NCBI RefSeq assembly: GCF_010093045.1
Contig: NZ_CP048115.1
Location: 2,542,001-2,606,000 of the forward strand
Length of the DNA stretch: 64,000 nucleotides
Direction of reading: 5' to 3'
From: Mucilaginibacter sp. 14171R-50
GTDB lineage: Bacteria; Bacteroidota; Bacteroidia; Sphingobacteriales; Sphingobacteriaceae
Shown here: in pieces, positions 35,590 through 44,551 of the stretch
Position numbering within the stretch: position 1 is the stretch's first letter
Layout: the number at the start of each line of letters is the position of its first letter
Translations under genes and position numbers: made by a program
Notes under the pieces: model-generated
Database searches by the model: none
Seen by the model: only the letters and a program-made list of their open reading frames with translations
What the model was told of the DNA's origin: nothing

Positions 35590-36078
35590 CTAATAATGCT
35601 GCTTCACCAACATCCTTTTTAATATTCCGCCAACAATATTTATCAGGAATAAAATTTGAGTTATAACGGCGGTGAGTATTAAGACCCAATAAGTCATGTA
35701 TATGTTAAAAACCGGTCGGGTCGCATTTAATTCATTCATGGAATATCGCCTGGGGGCTCCATTTAAAAAGCCTTTAAACAGAAGCATAGCCATAAATAGG
35801 ACTGCAAATACAATTGTAGTTAGCACATGGATCCAAATAAGTTTTTTTGACAGCAAAAAACGATTGCTAAGTAAATATATGAGCCACACCAAAACCAAAT
35901 AAACGGTAAACATACCGGCGGCGAAATTAGCAGTAAACACGATGTATGTATCGTGGAGATTGATGTCAAGACTTTCCTTAAATGGTATCAGGGTAATGAT
36001 GAAAAACAAGAAGGCAAATATGCTGAGCAGCTCAAACGGCCTTTGTTTTATTTGCAGGAATGACGATCTCATGCTCAT
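35590..36078 (-). CDS. Hypothetical membrane protein (4 TM) inserted between argE-like and argH
   Basis: A 162-residue protein with four hydrophobic stretches: AFLFFIITLIPF, FAAGMFTVYLVLVWLIYLL, VLTTIVFAVLFMAMLLF, YMTYWVLILTAVITQILFLIN. The N-terminal has a short basic stretch and a loop DINLHDTYIVF between TM1 and TM2. No named family is recognised. It lies on the opposite strand to its arg neighbours and breaks the pair. Confidence 0.6.
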   Translation of the reverse strand: MSMRSSFLQIKQRPFELLSIFAFLFFIITLIPFKESLDINLHDTYIVFTANFAAGMFTVYLVLVWLIYLLSNRFLLSKKLIWIHVLTTIVFAVLFMAMLLFKGFLNGAPRRYSMNELNATRPVFNIYMTYWVLILTAVITQILFLINIVGGILKRMLVKQHY

Positions 36079-36241
36079 TTGATAAAGATAAAAAACTCTG
36101 AGTATTTGTTTAACTGCATTTTATTGAAAGAACGGTTACCCACCGCGCTCTTGACATAAAGGCACGTAAATTGGATAGCCGGCCGCATCGAGCCCCATAT
36201 TTATTGCGCTCTACAAAACGCATTTAATTCTATATTTGTGC

Positions 36242-37576
36242 ATGGCAAAATTATGGCAAAAAACCACTAACGTTGATAAGCTGGTAGAAACCTTTACCGT
36301 TGGCCGCGACCGCGAGCTGGACAGGCAAATGGCCGCTTTTGATGTGCTTGGCTCCCTTGCTCATACAAAAATGCTGGAATCCATCGGACTGATGGATGCT
36401 GCCGACCTGATGCTGGTGCAGCAGGAACTCAAAAACCTTTATATCGAGATTGAAAACAATAATTTTGAGATAGAACAGGATGTGGAGGATGTGCATTCGC
36501 AGGTAGAAATGCTGCTTACCCGCCGTATTGGAGAGGCCGGTAAAAAGATCCATAGCGGCCGCTCGCGTAACGACCAGGTGCTGGTTGACCTTAAGCTTTT
36601 CTTTCGCCACCAGTTACAGCAGGTGGTTGCCGAAACCGATACTTTATTTCGCCAGTTGATACAGCTGAGCGAACAACATAAAGATGTGCTTTTGCCGGGT
36701 TATACTCACTTGCAGGTGGCTATGCCGTCATCCTTTGGGCTGTGGTTTGGAGCTTACGCCGAGGGGTTGGTCGACGACCTGGAAATGGTTTTAGCCGCCT
36801 GGAAGATCACCAATAAAAACCCACTGGGCTCGGCCGCGGGGTACGGCTCATCGTTCCCGCTTAACCGCACGATGACCACCAAACTGCTTGGTTTTGAAAG
36901 CCTGAACCATAACGTAGTTTATGCGCAAATGGGTCGTGGCAAAACCGAACGGGTTATAGCGCAGGCTTTATCGTCAATAGCGGCAACATTGGCTAAAATG
37001 GCTATGGACCAGTGCCTGTACCTGAGCCAGAACTTTGCGTTTGTAAGCTATCCCGAAAACCTTACCACCGGCAGCAGCATTATGCCGCACAAAAAAAACC
37101 CTGATGTTTGGGAGATCATGCGTGGTAAATGTAACCGCCTGCAGGCCCTGCCCAATGATGTGGCCATGATGACCACCAACCTGCCATCGGGCTATCATCG
37201 CGAATTGCAATTGCTTAAAGAGTTATTGTTCCCGGCGTTTACTGACCTGATAGACTGCCTGCAAATGGCAACCTTTATGCTGCAAAACATCAGCGTAAAC
37301 AAAAATATATTGGACGACCCTAAGTATGCTTACCTGTTCAGCGTGGAAGAGGTAAATAAATCGGTACTAAATGGCACCCCATTCCGCGATGCATATAAGC
37401 AAATAGGGATGGATATTGAACAGGGCAACTTTAACCCTGAAAAAACGGTTAACCACACCCACGAAGGCAGCATCGGCAACCTGCAAAACCAGCAGATAAC
37501 CGAAGCGATGGATAAAGTGATCGGTAGCTTCGACTTTAAAAAAGTTGAGGATGCCATTAGCTGGTTGGTGAAGTAA
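36242..37576 (+). CDS. argH: Argininosuccinate lyase
   Basis: Start set at ATG 36242. The 444-residue protein belongs to the fumarase/aspartase superfamily: DVHSQVEMLL, HSGRSRNDQV, and the signature GSSIMPHKKNP are all in the right order, with the latter the mobile SS loop that holds the catalytic Ser. It cleaves argininosuccinate to arginine and fumarate, the last step of arginine synthesis. The 85-residue gene follows 8 bp later and may be co-transcribed. Confidence 0.95.
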   Translation: MAKLWQKTTNVDKLVETFTVGRDRELDRQMAAFDVLGSLAHTKMLESIGLMDAADLMLVQQELKNLYIEIENNNFEIEQDVEDVHSQVEMLLTRRIGEAGKKIHSGRSRNDQVLVDLKLFFRHQLQQVVAETDTLFRQLIQLSEQHKDVLLPGYTHLQVAMPSSFGLWFGAYAEGLVDDLEMVLAAWKITNKNPLGSAAGYGSSFPLNRTMTTKLLGFESLNHNVVYAQMGRGKTERVIAQALSSIAATLAKMAMDQCLYLSQNFAFVSYPENLTTGSSIMPHKKNPDVWEIMRGKCNRLQALPNDVAMMTTNLPSGYHRELQLLKELLFPAFTDLIDCLQMATFMLQNISVNKNILDDPKYAYLFSVEEVNKSVLNGTPFRDAYKQIGMDIEQGNFNPEKTVNHTHEGSIGNLQNQQITEAMDKVIGSFDFKKVEDAISWLVK

Positions 37577-37584
37577 TTACAGCT

Positions 37585-37842
37585 ATGAAAATCGAAAAGG
37601 GCACTAAGGTTAAATTAAAGACTTTCTCTGGGGAGTTAACCCCAAAAAAGGGAACAGACCCTTCAAATAATTATTGGAAGCTTATCGGCGAAAAGGGGGA
37701 AGTGATAACGGATGAGCGCTATAATGAAAGAGTTTTAGTTTTATTTGAAAAGAACTTAGACCAATTTGGAGTTGCAAATCATAATCCAACTATTAATTCG
37801 CTTTGGATTTTGCCAGCCGATTTGGAGTTAGACACTAAATAA
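37585..37842 (+). CDS. Hypothetical small protein (85 aa)
   Basis: A small soluble protein. MKIEKGTKVKLKTFSGELTPKKGT... and RVLVLFEKNLDQFGV suggest a compact beta-rich fold of SH3-like type: short strands with Lys and Gly turns. No named family is recognised. It sits 8 bp after argH and 7 bp before YwbE on the same strand, which suggests co-transcription. Confidence 0.6.
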   Translation: MKIEKGTKVKLKTFSGELTPKKGTDPSNNYWKLIGEKGEVITDERYNERVLVLFEKNLDQFGVANHNPTINSLWILPADLELDTK

Positions 37843-37849
37843 AATATTC

Positions 37850-38050
37850 ATGAACGGTCAAAACCGAAGCGACATATATCCCGGATTGGAGGTTGATATC
37901 ATCCTAAAAAAGGACCAGCGCAGCGGGAAGCTTACGCGCGGTGTGGTGAAAGATCTGCTTACCAGCGCCTCTTACCACTCGCGTGGTATAAAGGTGCGGC
38001 TGGAAGACGGGCAGGTGGGCCGTGTGGCAGAGATAGTAGAGGAAGATTAA
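37850..38050 (+). CDS. ywbE: YwbE family protein
   Basis: A 66-residue protein. The sequence IYPGLEVDIILKKDQRSGKLTRGVVKDLLTSASYHSRGIKVRLEDGQVGRV is the characteristic YwbE domain, a small beta-barrel of unknown role. It is the third gene of a run from argH, with a 7-bp gap from the previous gene. Confidence 0.87.
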   Translation: MNGQNRSDIYPGLEVDIILKKDQRSGKLTRGVVKDLLTSASYHSRGIKVRLEDGQVGRVAEIVEED

Positions 38051-38055
38051 TTTAG

Positions 38056-38126
38056 TACATAGACCATAGTCGATGGTCCATAGTAAAACACATACCATGG
38101 TCTATCGACTATTGACCATAGACTAC
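38056..38126. repeat. Inverted intergenic repeat (TAGTCGATGGTCCATAG type)
   Basis: CATAGACCATAGTCGATGGTCCATAG and the later ACCATGGTCTATCGACTATTGACCATAG contain overlapping inverted copies of ATGGTC/GACCAT and TCGACTAT. It sits between YwbE and DUF1345 genes. An in-frame upstream reading of the DUF1345 gene crosses this repeat and is not used as its start. Confidence 0.55.
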
Positions 38127-38129
38127 AAT

Positions 38130-38819
38130 ATGCAACGTGTAACCCAACCTGAAAAGAACCTGCTGCTTCGTCTTGACGTACATTACAGACTATACTTATC
38201 GCTGTTGATAGGGGCCTTAACTTTCTTTTTCGCCCGGCATAATCCATCAGTTCCTTCGGTTACCCTGATAACCTGGATAGCGGTCGCATTAAGCATTATT
38301 ATATTGGATTGGATAACCATTTTGTTGGCGCACCCTAAGGATATCCGAAGAATAACCGATCTGCAGGACAGCAGCCGGGCGATGATATTTGTTTTTGTGA
38401 TGACGGCGTCGCTGGTGAGTTTAATAGCTATTTACCTGTTACTAAAGTCAACAAAAGGAGAATCTGGCGATACGGTTACCGGCTACATTATATTGGCAAT
38501 GGCGGCTGTGGTAGTTTCCTGGTGGATGGTGCACACGGTTTTTACCATGCGTTACGCTCATTTATATTATAATACCGATGATGGCAAAAAAACACCCTTA
38601 GGCGGCCTGGATTTTCCGGGCGACGACAAAGACCCGGACTACCTTGATTTTGTATATTTTTCTTTCGTAGTGGGTATGACCTTCCAGGTATCAGATGTGG
38701 AGATATCCTCAAAACAGATCCGCCGGTTGGCGTGGGGGCATGGCCTTATTTCCTTCGCGTTTAATACAGCTATTGTTGCTTTAAGCATTAACGTGATCTC
38801 CGGGCTGGTATCGAAATGA
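38130..38819 (+). CDS. DUF1345 family membrane protein
   Basis: Start taken at ATG 38130; the frame is open further upstream, but only through the inverted repeat. The 229-residue protein has about five to six TM helices: LYLSLLIGALTFFFA, VTLITWIAVALSIIILDWITILL, IFVFVMTASLVSLIAIYLLL, ILAMAAVVVSWWMVHTVF and the final GLISFAFNTAIVALSINVISGL. The YFSFVVGMTFQVSDVEISSKQIRRLAWGHGLISF block is the hallmark of DUF1345. Function not known. Confidence 0.85.
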   Translation: MQRVTQPEKNLLLRLDVHYRLYLSLLIGALTFFFARHNPSVPSVTLITWIAVALSIIILDWITILLAHPKDIRRITDLQDSSRAMIFVFVMTASLVSLIAIYLLLKSTKGESGDTVTGYIILAMAAVVVSWWMVHTVFTMRYAHLYYNTDDGKKTPLGGLDFPGDDKDPDYLDFVYFSFVVGMTFQVSDVEISSKQIRRLAWGHGLISFAFNTAIVALSINVISGLVSK

Positions 38820-38928
38820 TTTTTTATCTTTTGTCATCCTGGGCGATGGCGAAGGAATATCAGGGAGGACACATTTCGGCACGCAGCTGTTTCACTATCG
38901 TTCAGCATGACAACGCCATGGTAACCTG

Positions 38929-40233
38929 CTAATCCTGGTCTATCTTCGAGTGCTTCTTCGTATCGTTCATGGTAGTATAAACAACAAGGGATATAACGAT
39001 ACACCCGGTAACGTACCAGTAAAACCAATTTTCGTGGCCATGCTTTTTAAATTCCAAGGCCAGCCACTCGGCCGAGCCGCCAAAAAAGGAAACCGCTATG
39101 GCATACGGAAACCCAACCCCCAATGCCCGGATATGCGCAGGGAAAAGTTCGGCCTTAACTACAGCGTTAATAGCGGTATAATTACTTACAATAAGCAACG
39201 CCAGCATAATTAATGCAAAGGCTACCCAAAAGTTATGCGTTTGGCTTAGGTAAATAAATATGGGTACGGTGGTAACTGTACCTAAAACGCCAAATGTTTT
39301 CAGCATAGGTTTACGGCCTATCCTGTCGGATATATAACCATAAAGTGGCTGTATCAGCATAAAAACAAAAAGGGTTAGGCTGGATATAAGTGTAGCATCG
39401 TTCTTACTGAAACCGTTAGTGTTCACCAAAAACTTTTGCATGTAAGTGGTAAACGTGTAAAAGGCAACGGTACCCCCCATGGTAAGGCCAATAACGGTTA
39501 ATACTGCTCGGGGATGTCCGGCCAGTGCTTTTAACGATCCGCGGGCATTTTTATAAGCATCGGCCTTTTTATCAAGCGCCACCGATTCCTGTAAACTGCG
39601 CCTTAAATACATCACTATGATGGCCAGCATAGCGCCAACAGCGAACGGGATGCGCCATCCCCAGGCATGCAGTTGCGCCTCAGTCAGGAAAATACGCTGC
39701 AGCAGTATCAATACGGCAAGTGCCAGTAGTTGCCCCATTATTAGGGTAACATATTGAAAGCTGGAATAAAATCCCCGGTCTTTTTTGGTGGCCATTTCGC
39801 TGAGGTAAGTAGCGCTGGTGCCGTACTCGCCGCCTACACTTAAGCCCTGTATAACGCGGGCCAGCACAAGCAGTATCGGCGCGGCGATGCCGATGTGTTC
39901 GTAATCGGGCGTAATGGCGATGATCAGCGAACCTGCGCTCATCAGTAAAACCGAAAAGGTCAGCGCAGTTTTACGTCCGCGTTTATCAGCAAAGGTGCCC
40001 ATCAGCCAGCCACCTATGGGGCGCATTAAAAAGCCAATGGCAAATATCCCGGCGGTATTCAGCAATTGTACGGTAAGGTTCCCCTTTGGGAAGAACGAAC
40101 CCGCAAAATAAAGCGAAAATGCGGAGTAAACGTACCAATCGTACCATTCAACTAGGTTGCCCAGCGAACCGCCCACTATTGACCATACGCGGGTTTGGGT
40201 AGTTTGCGGGAACGGGGTGGGATTGGTGTCCAT
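38929..40233 (-). CDS. MFS metabolite:H+ symporter (ProP/KgtP/ShiA type)
   Basis: A 434-residue transporter with 12 TM helices. NLVEWYDWYVYSAFSLYFA is the family start. The loop 2-3 motif TFADKRGRKTAL and the loop 8-9 motif DRIGRKPM are both present, as is the RVIQGLSVGGEYG motif of TM4-5. Family members move organic acids, betaine or shikimate with protons. The substrate cannot be read. It is divergent from DUF2851, with a palindrome between the starts. Confidence 0.87.
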   Translation of the reverse strand: MDTNPTPFPQTTQTRVWSIVGGSLGNLVEWYDWYVYSAFSLYFAGSFFPKGNLTVQLLNTAGIFAIGFLMRPIGGWLMGTFADKRGRKTALTFSVLLMSAGSLIIAITPDYEHIGIAAPILLVLARVIQGLSVGGEYGTSATYLSEMATKKDRGFYSSFQYVTLIMGQLLALAVLILLQRIFLTEAQLHAWGWRIPFAVGAMLAIIVMYLRRSLQESVALDKKADAYKNARGSLKALAGHPRAVLTVIGLTMGGTVAFYTFTTYMQKFLVNTNGFSKNDATLISSLTLFVFMLIQPLYGYISDRIGRKPMLKTFGVLGTVTTVPIFIYLSQTHNFWVAFALIMLALLIVSNYTAINAVVKAELFPAHIRALGVGFPYAIAVSFFGGSAEWLALEFKKHGHENWFYWYVTGCIVISLVVYTTMNDTKKHSKIDQD

Positions 40234-40272
40234 GTGATTGGTTTTGGTGCAAGATAAAATTAATTATGGGTA

Positions 40273-40305
40273 AGATTTGACAACTTTTTAAAAGTTGTTA
40301 AATCT
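40273..40305. promoter_or_regulatory. 15-bp inverted repeat between divergent MFS and DUF2851 genes
   Basis: AGATTTGACAACTTT and AAAGTTGTTAAATCT (one mismatch) flank the 3-base spacer TTA. Its position between two divergent starts, 40 bp from one and 24 bp from the other, suggests an operator or a transcription structure. The binding protein is unknown. Confidence 0.45.
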
Positions 40306-40328
40306 CGTTTTCTTAATTATCTTGCTTA

Positions 40329-41615
40329 ATGCTTTTCACCGAAGACTTTTTACATTACGTTTGGAAGTTCCGCTTGTTCGATCGTATCGACCTGCGCACA
40401 ACCGAGGGTGAGGAGTTAGAGGTGTATTCGTCGGGTTTGCATAATACCCATGCCGGGCCCGATTTTCAGAACGCCCGTATCCGTATAGGGCAAGCTACCT
40501 GGGCAGGTAACGCGGAACTGCACCTTTCCTCGTCAGACTGGCAACGCCATGGGCATACAACAGATAACGCCTACGATAATGTAATACTGCACGTGGTTTA
40601 CCGCGATGATGAGCCGCTGTTTAGAGCCGATGGCCGTAAGGTGCCTACCCTTGAGCTTAAAGATCGTATATCGCCGGATTTATATAACCGGTATCACAAT
40701 CTTGTTTTTGGTACGCAGACGGTTATCCCTTGCGAAGCAAGTATTGCCAGTGTGGATGGCCTTACCATGCAAAACTGGCTAACGCGAATATTGGTTGAGC
40801 GGCTGGAAAAACGTTCGGAGGCGGTTATTAGCGCGCTTGAAATAAACCGCGGCGACTGGGAGGAAACCTTTTACCAGTTCCTGGCCGCAAATTTCGGGTT
40901 TAAAACCAACGCCCTGCCATTTGAGTTGATGGCCAGATCGCTGCCGCAAAGTATCCTCGCCAAAAATAAAAATAACGCCATGCAGATAGAAGCCCTGATA
41001 TTTGGGCAGGCAGGTTTTTTAACTGGAAATTTGGAGGACGAGTATCCGCGAAAGTTGAAACAGGAATACGAGTATTTGGCTAAAAAGTACACGCTGCGGC
41101 CCATAGAAAATCACCTTTGGAAGTTTTTAAGAATGCGTCCTCAAAACTTCCCCACCATCAGGCTGGCCCAGTTTGCCGCGTTGGTGGTAAAATCGAACCA
41201 CCTGTTCTCAAAAGTGCTGGAAATAAAGGAAGTTAAAAACCTGCGCCAGCTGTTCACGGATATCGGCGTAAATCCATATTGGGAAACACACTACCGCTTT
41301 GATAAGGAATCGGCACCGGCAAGTAAAGGCCTGGGGGCAGCATCTATTGACACGATATTGCTGAACACCGTCGTATTGTTCTTGTTTAGCTATGGGCGGC
41401 ACATGAAGTTGCAGCATTTTGTAAGCCGGGCACTAAAATTGCTTGAGAATTTACCTGCAGAGCAAAACAATATTACGGCAGATTTTGCTAACTTAGGGGT
41501 GAAAATTGATAATGCCTTTGAGTCGCAGGCGCTGCTGGAGTTAAAAAATACGTATTGCGATTATAAGAAATGCCTGCAATGCGGCGTTGGTATTAAAGTG
41601 TTAAGACCAAATTGA
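40329..41615 (+). CDS. DUF2851 family protein
   Basis: A 428-residue soluble protein. The signature FTEDFLHYVWKF at the start, HNTHAGPDFQNARI and GNAELHLSSSDWQRHGH are all DUF2851 blocks, and the C-terminal end has a short cysteine pair, CDYKKCLQCGVG. The domain has a nuclease-like look to it, but activity is not shown. The PspC gene follows after one base, so the two form a unit. Confidence 0.87.
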   Translation: MLFTEDFLHYVWKFRLFDRIDLRTTEGEELEVYSSGLHNTHAGPDFQNARIRIGQATWAGNAELHLSSSDWQRHGHTTDNAYDNVILHVVYRDDEPLFRADGRKVPTLELKDRISPDLYNRYHNLVFGTQTVIPCEASIASVDGLTMQNWLTRILVERLEKRSEAVISALEINRGDWEETFYQFLAANFGFKTNALPFELMARSLPQSILAKNKNNAMQIEALIFGQAGFLTGNLEDEYPRKLKQEYEYLAKKYTLRPIENHLWKFLRMRPQNFPTIRLAQFAALVVKSNHLFSKVLEIKEVKNLRQLFTDIGVNPYWETHYRFDKESAPASKGLGAASIDTILLNTVVLFLFSYGRHMKLQHFVSRALKLLENLPAEQNNITADFANLGVKIDNAFESQALLELKNTYCDYKKCLQCGVGIKVLRPN

Positions 41616-41616
41616 T

Positions 41617-41838
41617 ATGTTACAACGGATAATCACCTTTTTTGAGCGCTACTCGTTTGGGGTATGCACCTACCTGGGCGAGCGTTTTAATATTTCGATC
41701 AGCAAGATTAGGCTTTTCTTTATCTATTCGTCGTTTTTGGCGGTGGGATTCCCGCTGATATTTTATTTTTTCGCGGGCATAGTACTCGATATCCGGAACT
41801 ACATCAAACGCAGCCGCACGCGCGCAGTAGACATGTGA
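41617..41838 (+). CDS. PspC-domain small membrane protein
   Basis: A 73-residue protein with an N-terminal PspC motif (FGVCTYLGERFNIS) and a TM helix (LFFIYSSFLAVGFPLIFYFFAG). It ends with a basic tail. PspC proteins are part of phage-shock-type membrane stress response. The other psp genes are not here. Its start is one base after the DUF2851 stop. Confidence 0.8.
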   Translation: MLQRIITFFERYSFGVCTYLGERFNISISKIRLFFIYSSFLAVGFPLIFYFFAGIVLDIRNYIKRSRTRAVDM

Positions 41839-41985
41839 TCTCTTGAAAAAACTCGACTTTTTTCCGGTAAAATCTTAAAAAATTACAGCCTTTTATTGAT
41901 AAAACGGCTGCATTTTTGACGCGAAGAATTTTCGATAAAAAATATGCCCGGTTCCTCGCGACGCAGTGAGCCGGTGAGCGACGAT

Positions 41986-42903
41986 CTATCCAAACAAGCC
42001 CTTGTCCCGGTCAATAAATTGGGGGCGCTGCATTTGCATATCCAGCGTTTGGTTTAGCCTGTCAATTACGTAATCACATAGCTCGGGCGAGTAGCGCTCA
42101 TCGTGCTGGTGCATAAAAAACCATACCGACTGCAAGCCCTGCTCTTTCCATTCGGCAATGCGTTCTGCCCATTCGTCGCAGCGGGCATAATCAGTAGGGT
42201 GCAGGCTGTTGCCCACAAAACGTATAAAGGCATGCGGCGTGGGTAGCATCATGTGCAGGCAATCGCGGCGGCCGCTGGCATCGGTTATTATAGAGCCTAT
42301 TTTCAGCCGTTTAAAAAGGTTAAAAGCGGCATCGCGGTTTTCGGGTATGGCAAACCAGTCTTTGTGCCGCAGTTCAACAAATACAGGCACATCGGTGGGC
42401 AGCTGCTCCAGGTAGGCGGTTAGCTCCGGTAAGCTTTTGGGTGTAAAGTTATCGCTCAACTGCAAAAACAGCGGGCCAAGCTTATCGCCGAAGGCCATAA
42501 CACCCTCGTAGTATTGGGTGGTAACTTCTTCAGCGTTTTTAAGCCTGCGGATGTGGCTGATGCTTTGCGAAAACTTGGGGCAAAATTTAAAATTTGGGTT
42601 TACATCGGCTTTTTGTTTCCATTTGGTGATGGTTTCGGGGCCGTATGTTTGATAAAAAGTTGCGTTAAGTTCAATGCAGTTAAAATGCTTTACGTATTCA
42701 TCTAAAAAGTTGGCGTCTTTAGTTTTTGGCGGGTATATTTTGCCCACCCATTCCTTACGGCCCCATTTGGCACAGCCCACATGCACCTGCAGCGGCTGGC
42801 TTTTCTCAGCTGCGGCCAGGGTTTCGCGGGTAAAGGCCGGGTCGGGCGGCAGGGTAAAATCTACAAGAGGCAGTTCATGATCGGTTACGCGGCCAAATTC
42901 CAT
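41986..42903 (-). CDS. DUF72 family protein
   Basis: A 305-residue soluble protein with a TIM-barrel-like pattern. HVGCAKWGRKEWVGKIYPPKTK and FNCIELNATFYQTYGPETITKWK are the DUF72 start, and VFVELRHKDWF with the later IRFVGN and WFFMHQHDERYSPEL are further family blocks. The biochemical role is unknown. It is a lone gene. Confidence 0.87.
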   Translation of the reverse strand: MEFGRVTDHELPLVDFTLPPDPAFTRETLAAAEKSQPLQVHVGCAKWGRKEWVGKIYPPKTKDANFLDEYVKHFNCIELNATFYQTYGPETITKWKQKADVNPNFKFCPKFSQSISHIRRLKNAEEVTTQYYEGVMAFGDKLGPLFLQLSDNFTPKSLPELTAYLEQLPTDVPVFVELRHKDWFAIPENRDAAFNLFKRLKIGSIITDASGRRDCLHMMLPTPHAFIRFVGNSLHPTDYARCDEWAERIAEWKEQGLQSVWFFMHQHDERYSPELCDYVIDRLNQTLDMQMQRPQFIDRDKGLFG

Positions 42904-43044
42904 AATGATAATTTTTTGGTGAGCAAGTTAAGTATTAATATCATCGCCATAAATATTGGTTTAACAAAAAAACGGCCATCCAAATTGGTCGCCGTTTATG
43001 AATTAAAGCCCACTAATCTCTAATTAACTATCTCTGATCTCCGC

Positions 43045-43806
43045 TTACAGGAACATCCCGCCCGAAGCTTCGATCCTTTGCGCGTTTATCCAGCGGGCAT
43101 CTTCGGTGCATAAAAACGCGATCACGCCGCCAATATCATCCGGCTGGCCGGGGCGCCCAAGCGCGGTAATTGAGGATATGAACTCGTGCATTTTAGGATG
43201 GCTTTCAAACGCCCTTTTGGTGAAATCGGTTTCAACTATGCCCGGCGCAACCAGGTTGGCGGCAATACCGCGGCTGCCCAGCTCCTTCGCCAGGTATTTG
43301 GTAAACACCTCTATAGCGCCTTTCATTGATGCATAAGCCGCGTAACCCGGTGTGGCAAACCGCGTAAGGCCGGTAGATAGGTTGATGATGCGCCCGCCAT
43401 CGGCAATGGTGTTAAGCAGGGTTTGCGTTAAAAAGTAAACGCCTTTAAAGTGAACGTTAAACAGGTTGTCAAAATCCTCTTCGGTGGTTTTGGCAAACGG
43501 CGACGCGGCATCTATACCGGCGTTGTTTACCAAAAAATCAAAAGTGTCCCGGTTCCATTTTTGCTGCAGGGTATCGGTCAGCTGCTGCTTAAAGGCATCA
43601 AACGTTTTTATTGTTGATGTGTCAAGCTGCAGGGCAGCAGCGTTTTGTCCTGCCAGCGCTATCTGGTTCACTACCTCGTCCGCTTCCTCTTTTTTAGTGC
43701 GGTAGGTAATAATAACATCTATGCCTTTGCCGGCTATTTTTAACGCGGCGTTTTTGCCAAGGCCCCTGCTGCCGCCCGTTATCAGTGCAATTTTTTGTGT
43801 GCTCAT
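43045..43806 (-). CDS. SDR family oxidoreductase
   Basis: A 253-residue classical short-chain dehydrogenase/reductase. The nucleotide motif is TGGSRGLGKNAAL, the NNAG motif is LVNNAGIDA, the catalytic set is the Ser of NLSTG plus Tyr and Lys in YASMK. The acceptor substrate is unknown. A short AraC-type regulator gene lies upstream on the same strand, a common pairing for SDRs in Bacteroidetes, so that regulator may control it. Confidence 0.9.
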   Translation of the reverse strand: MSTQKIALITGGSRGLGKNAALKIAGKGIDVIITYRTKKEEADEVVNQIALAGQNAAALQLDTSTIKTFDAFKQQLTDTLQQKWNRDTFDFLVNNAGIDAASPFAKTTEEDFDNLFNVHFKGVYFLTQTLLNTIADGGRIINLSTGLTRFATPGYAAYASMKGAIEVFTKYLAKELGSRGIAANLVAPGIVETDFTKRAFESHPKMHEFISSITALGRPGQPDDIGGVIAFLCTEDARWINAQRIEASGGMFL

Positions 43807-43937
43807 TTTGTTGTGTGTTTTAATACATTACAAAGTTGCACCCAAAACGTTGCTAAAAAATGGTGACAGTTACAGAATAAATGGTGACAGTTACAGTATT
43901 TTCATAAGTAAGGTTAGAATACGTTAATTTCGGTGGA

Positions 43938-44017
43938 GCGATAACGACGTAGCCATCTTCGAAAGAAAAGTGAACGACAAGCGTATCGAAGATTGCCACG
44001 CTACGCTCGCAATGACG
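43938..44017. repeat. REP-like intergenic repeats
   Basis: The string TATCGAAGATTGCCACGCTAC...CGCAATGACG (43984-44017) is the reverse of the repeat at 22492 and 46433. A diverged inverted partner, GCGATAACGACGTAGCCATCTTCGAAAGAAAAG, precedes it at 43938. The pair could form a hairpin and lies 5 bp before the AraC-type stop. Confidence 0.6.
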
Positions 44018-44021
44018 TTGT

Positions 44022-44414
44022 TTACAAATGCACCGGTTCAGACAACACCCGTTCCCGGTATTCTTTCGGCGTTACGCCTTCAAAGCGCTTGAAAAATTTG
44101 GTGAAGTTTGAAGCATCGAACGTAAGTTTAAAGGCTATTTGTTTTATGGGGATATTTTGTTGCAGCATAGTTTTGGCAAGGTCCATTATCCGGCTTTCAA
44201 AATACCAGCAGGGCGGTTTACCGGTGGTGAGCTTTATGGTATTGGTCAGGTGGGTAGGGTGTATGTGCAGCAGTTCGGCAAAATCCCTTATCTCCAGCAT
44301 TTCGGTGGTGCGGTCATGCATAATATCATCCAAATGCTTATCAAGTTCCCGCACGTAGTCGGCAAATATTTCGTGCCGGCGGGCCAATATTTTCTTTGGG
44401 ATGGGAGTTGGCAT
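44022..44414 (-). CDS. AraC-type HTH-only regulator
   Basis: Start taken at ATG 44414 (an upstream in-frame ATG at 44441 is also possible). About 130 residues, nearly all an AraC double HTH (LEIRDFAELLHIHPTHLTNTIKL and IPIKQIAFKLTFDASNFTKFFKRFEGVTPKEYRERV). The N-terminal sensing domain seen in full-length relatives is absent. Such short forms are known in Bacteroidetes beside SDR genes. It probably controls the SDR gene downstream. Confidence 0.85.
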   Translation of the reverse strand: MPTPIPKKILARRHEIFADYVRELDKHLDDIMHDRTTEMLEIRDFAELLHIHPTHLTNTIKLTTGKPPCWYFESRIMDLAKTMLQQNIPIKQIAFKLTFDASNFTKFFKRFEGVTPKEYRERVLSEPVHL

Positions 44415-44551
44415 ATGTAAAAGTAAGTATTTTATCAGCAATCAATAACGGGATGATAATAGGGGGAAAACACCCTGTTTTTTCAGTCCAGCAATCAGTA
44501 ACTTTAGTATAACCTTAAACATATCAATTATCACATTTAATACTTCACAAA

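Noticed and set aside
36231..36238. TATATTTG, a match to the Bacteroidetes -7 box, before argH
   Set aside because: It ends only 3 bp before the ATG and the nearest upstream TTG is too far for the usual spacing, so it may be chance.
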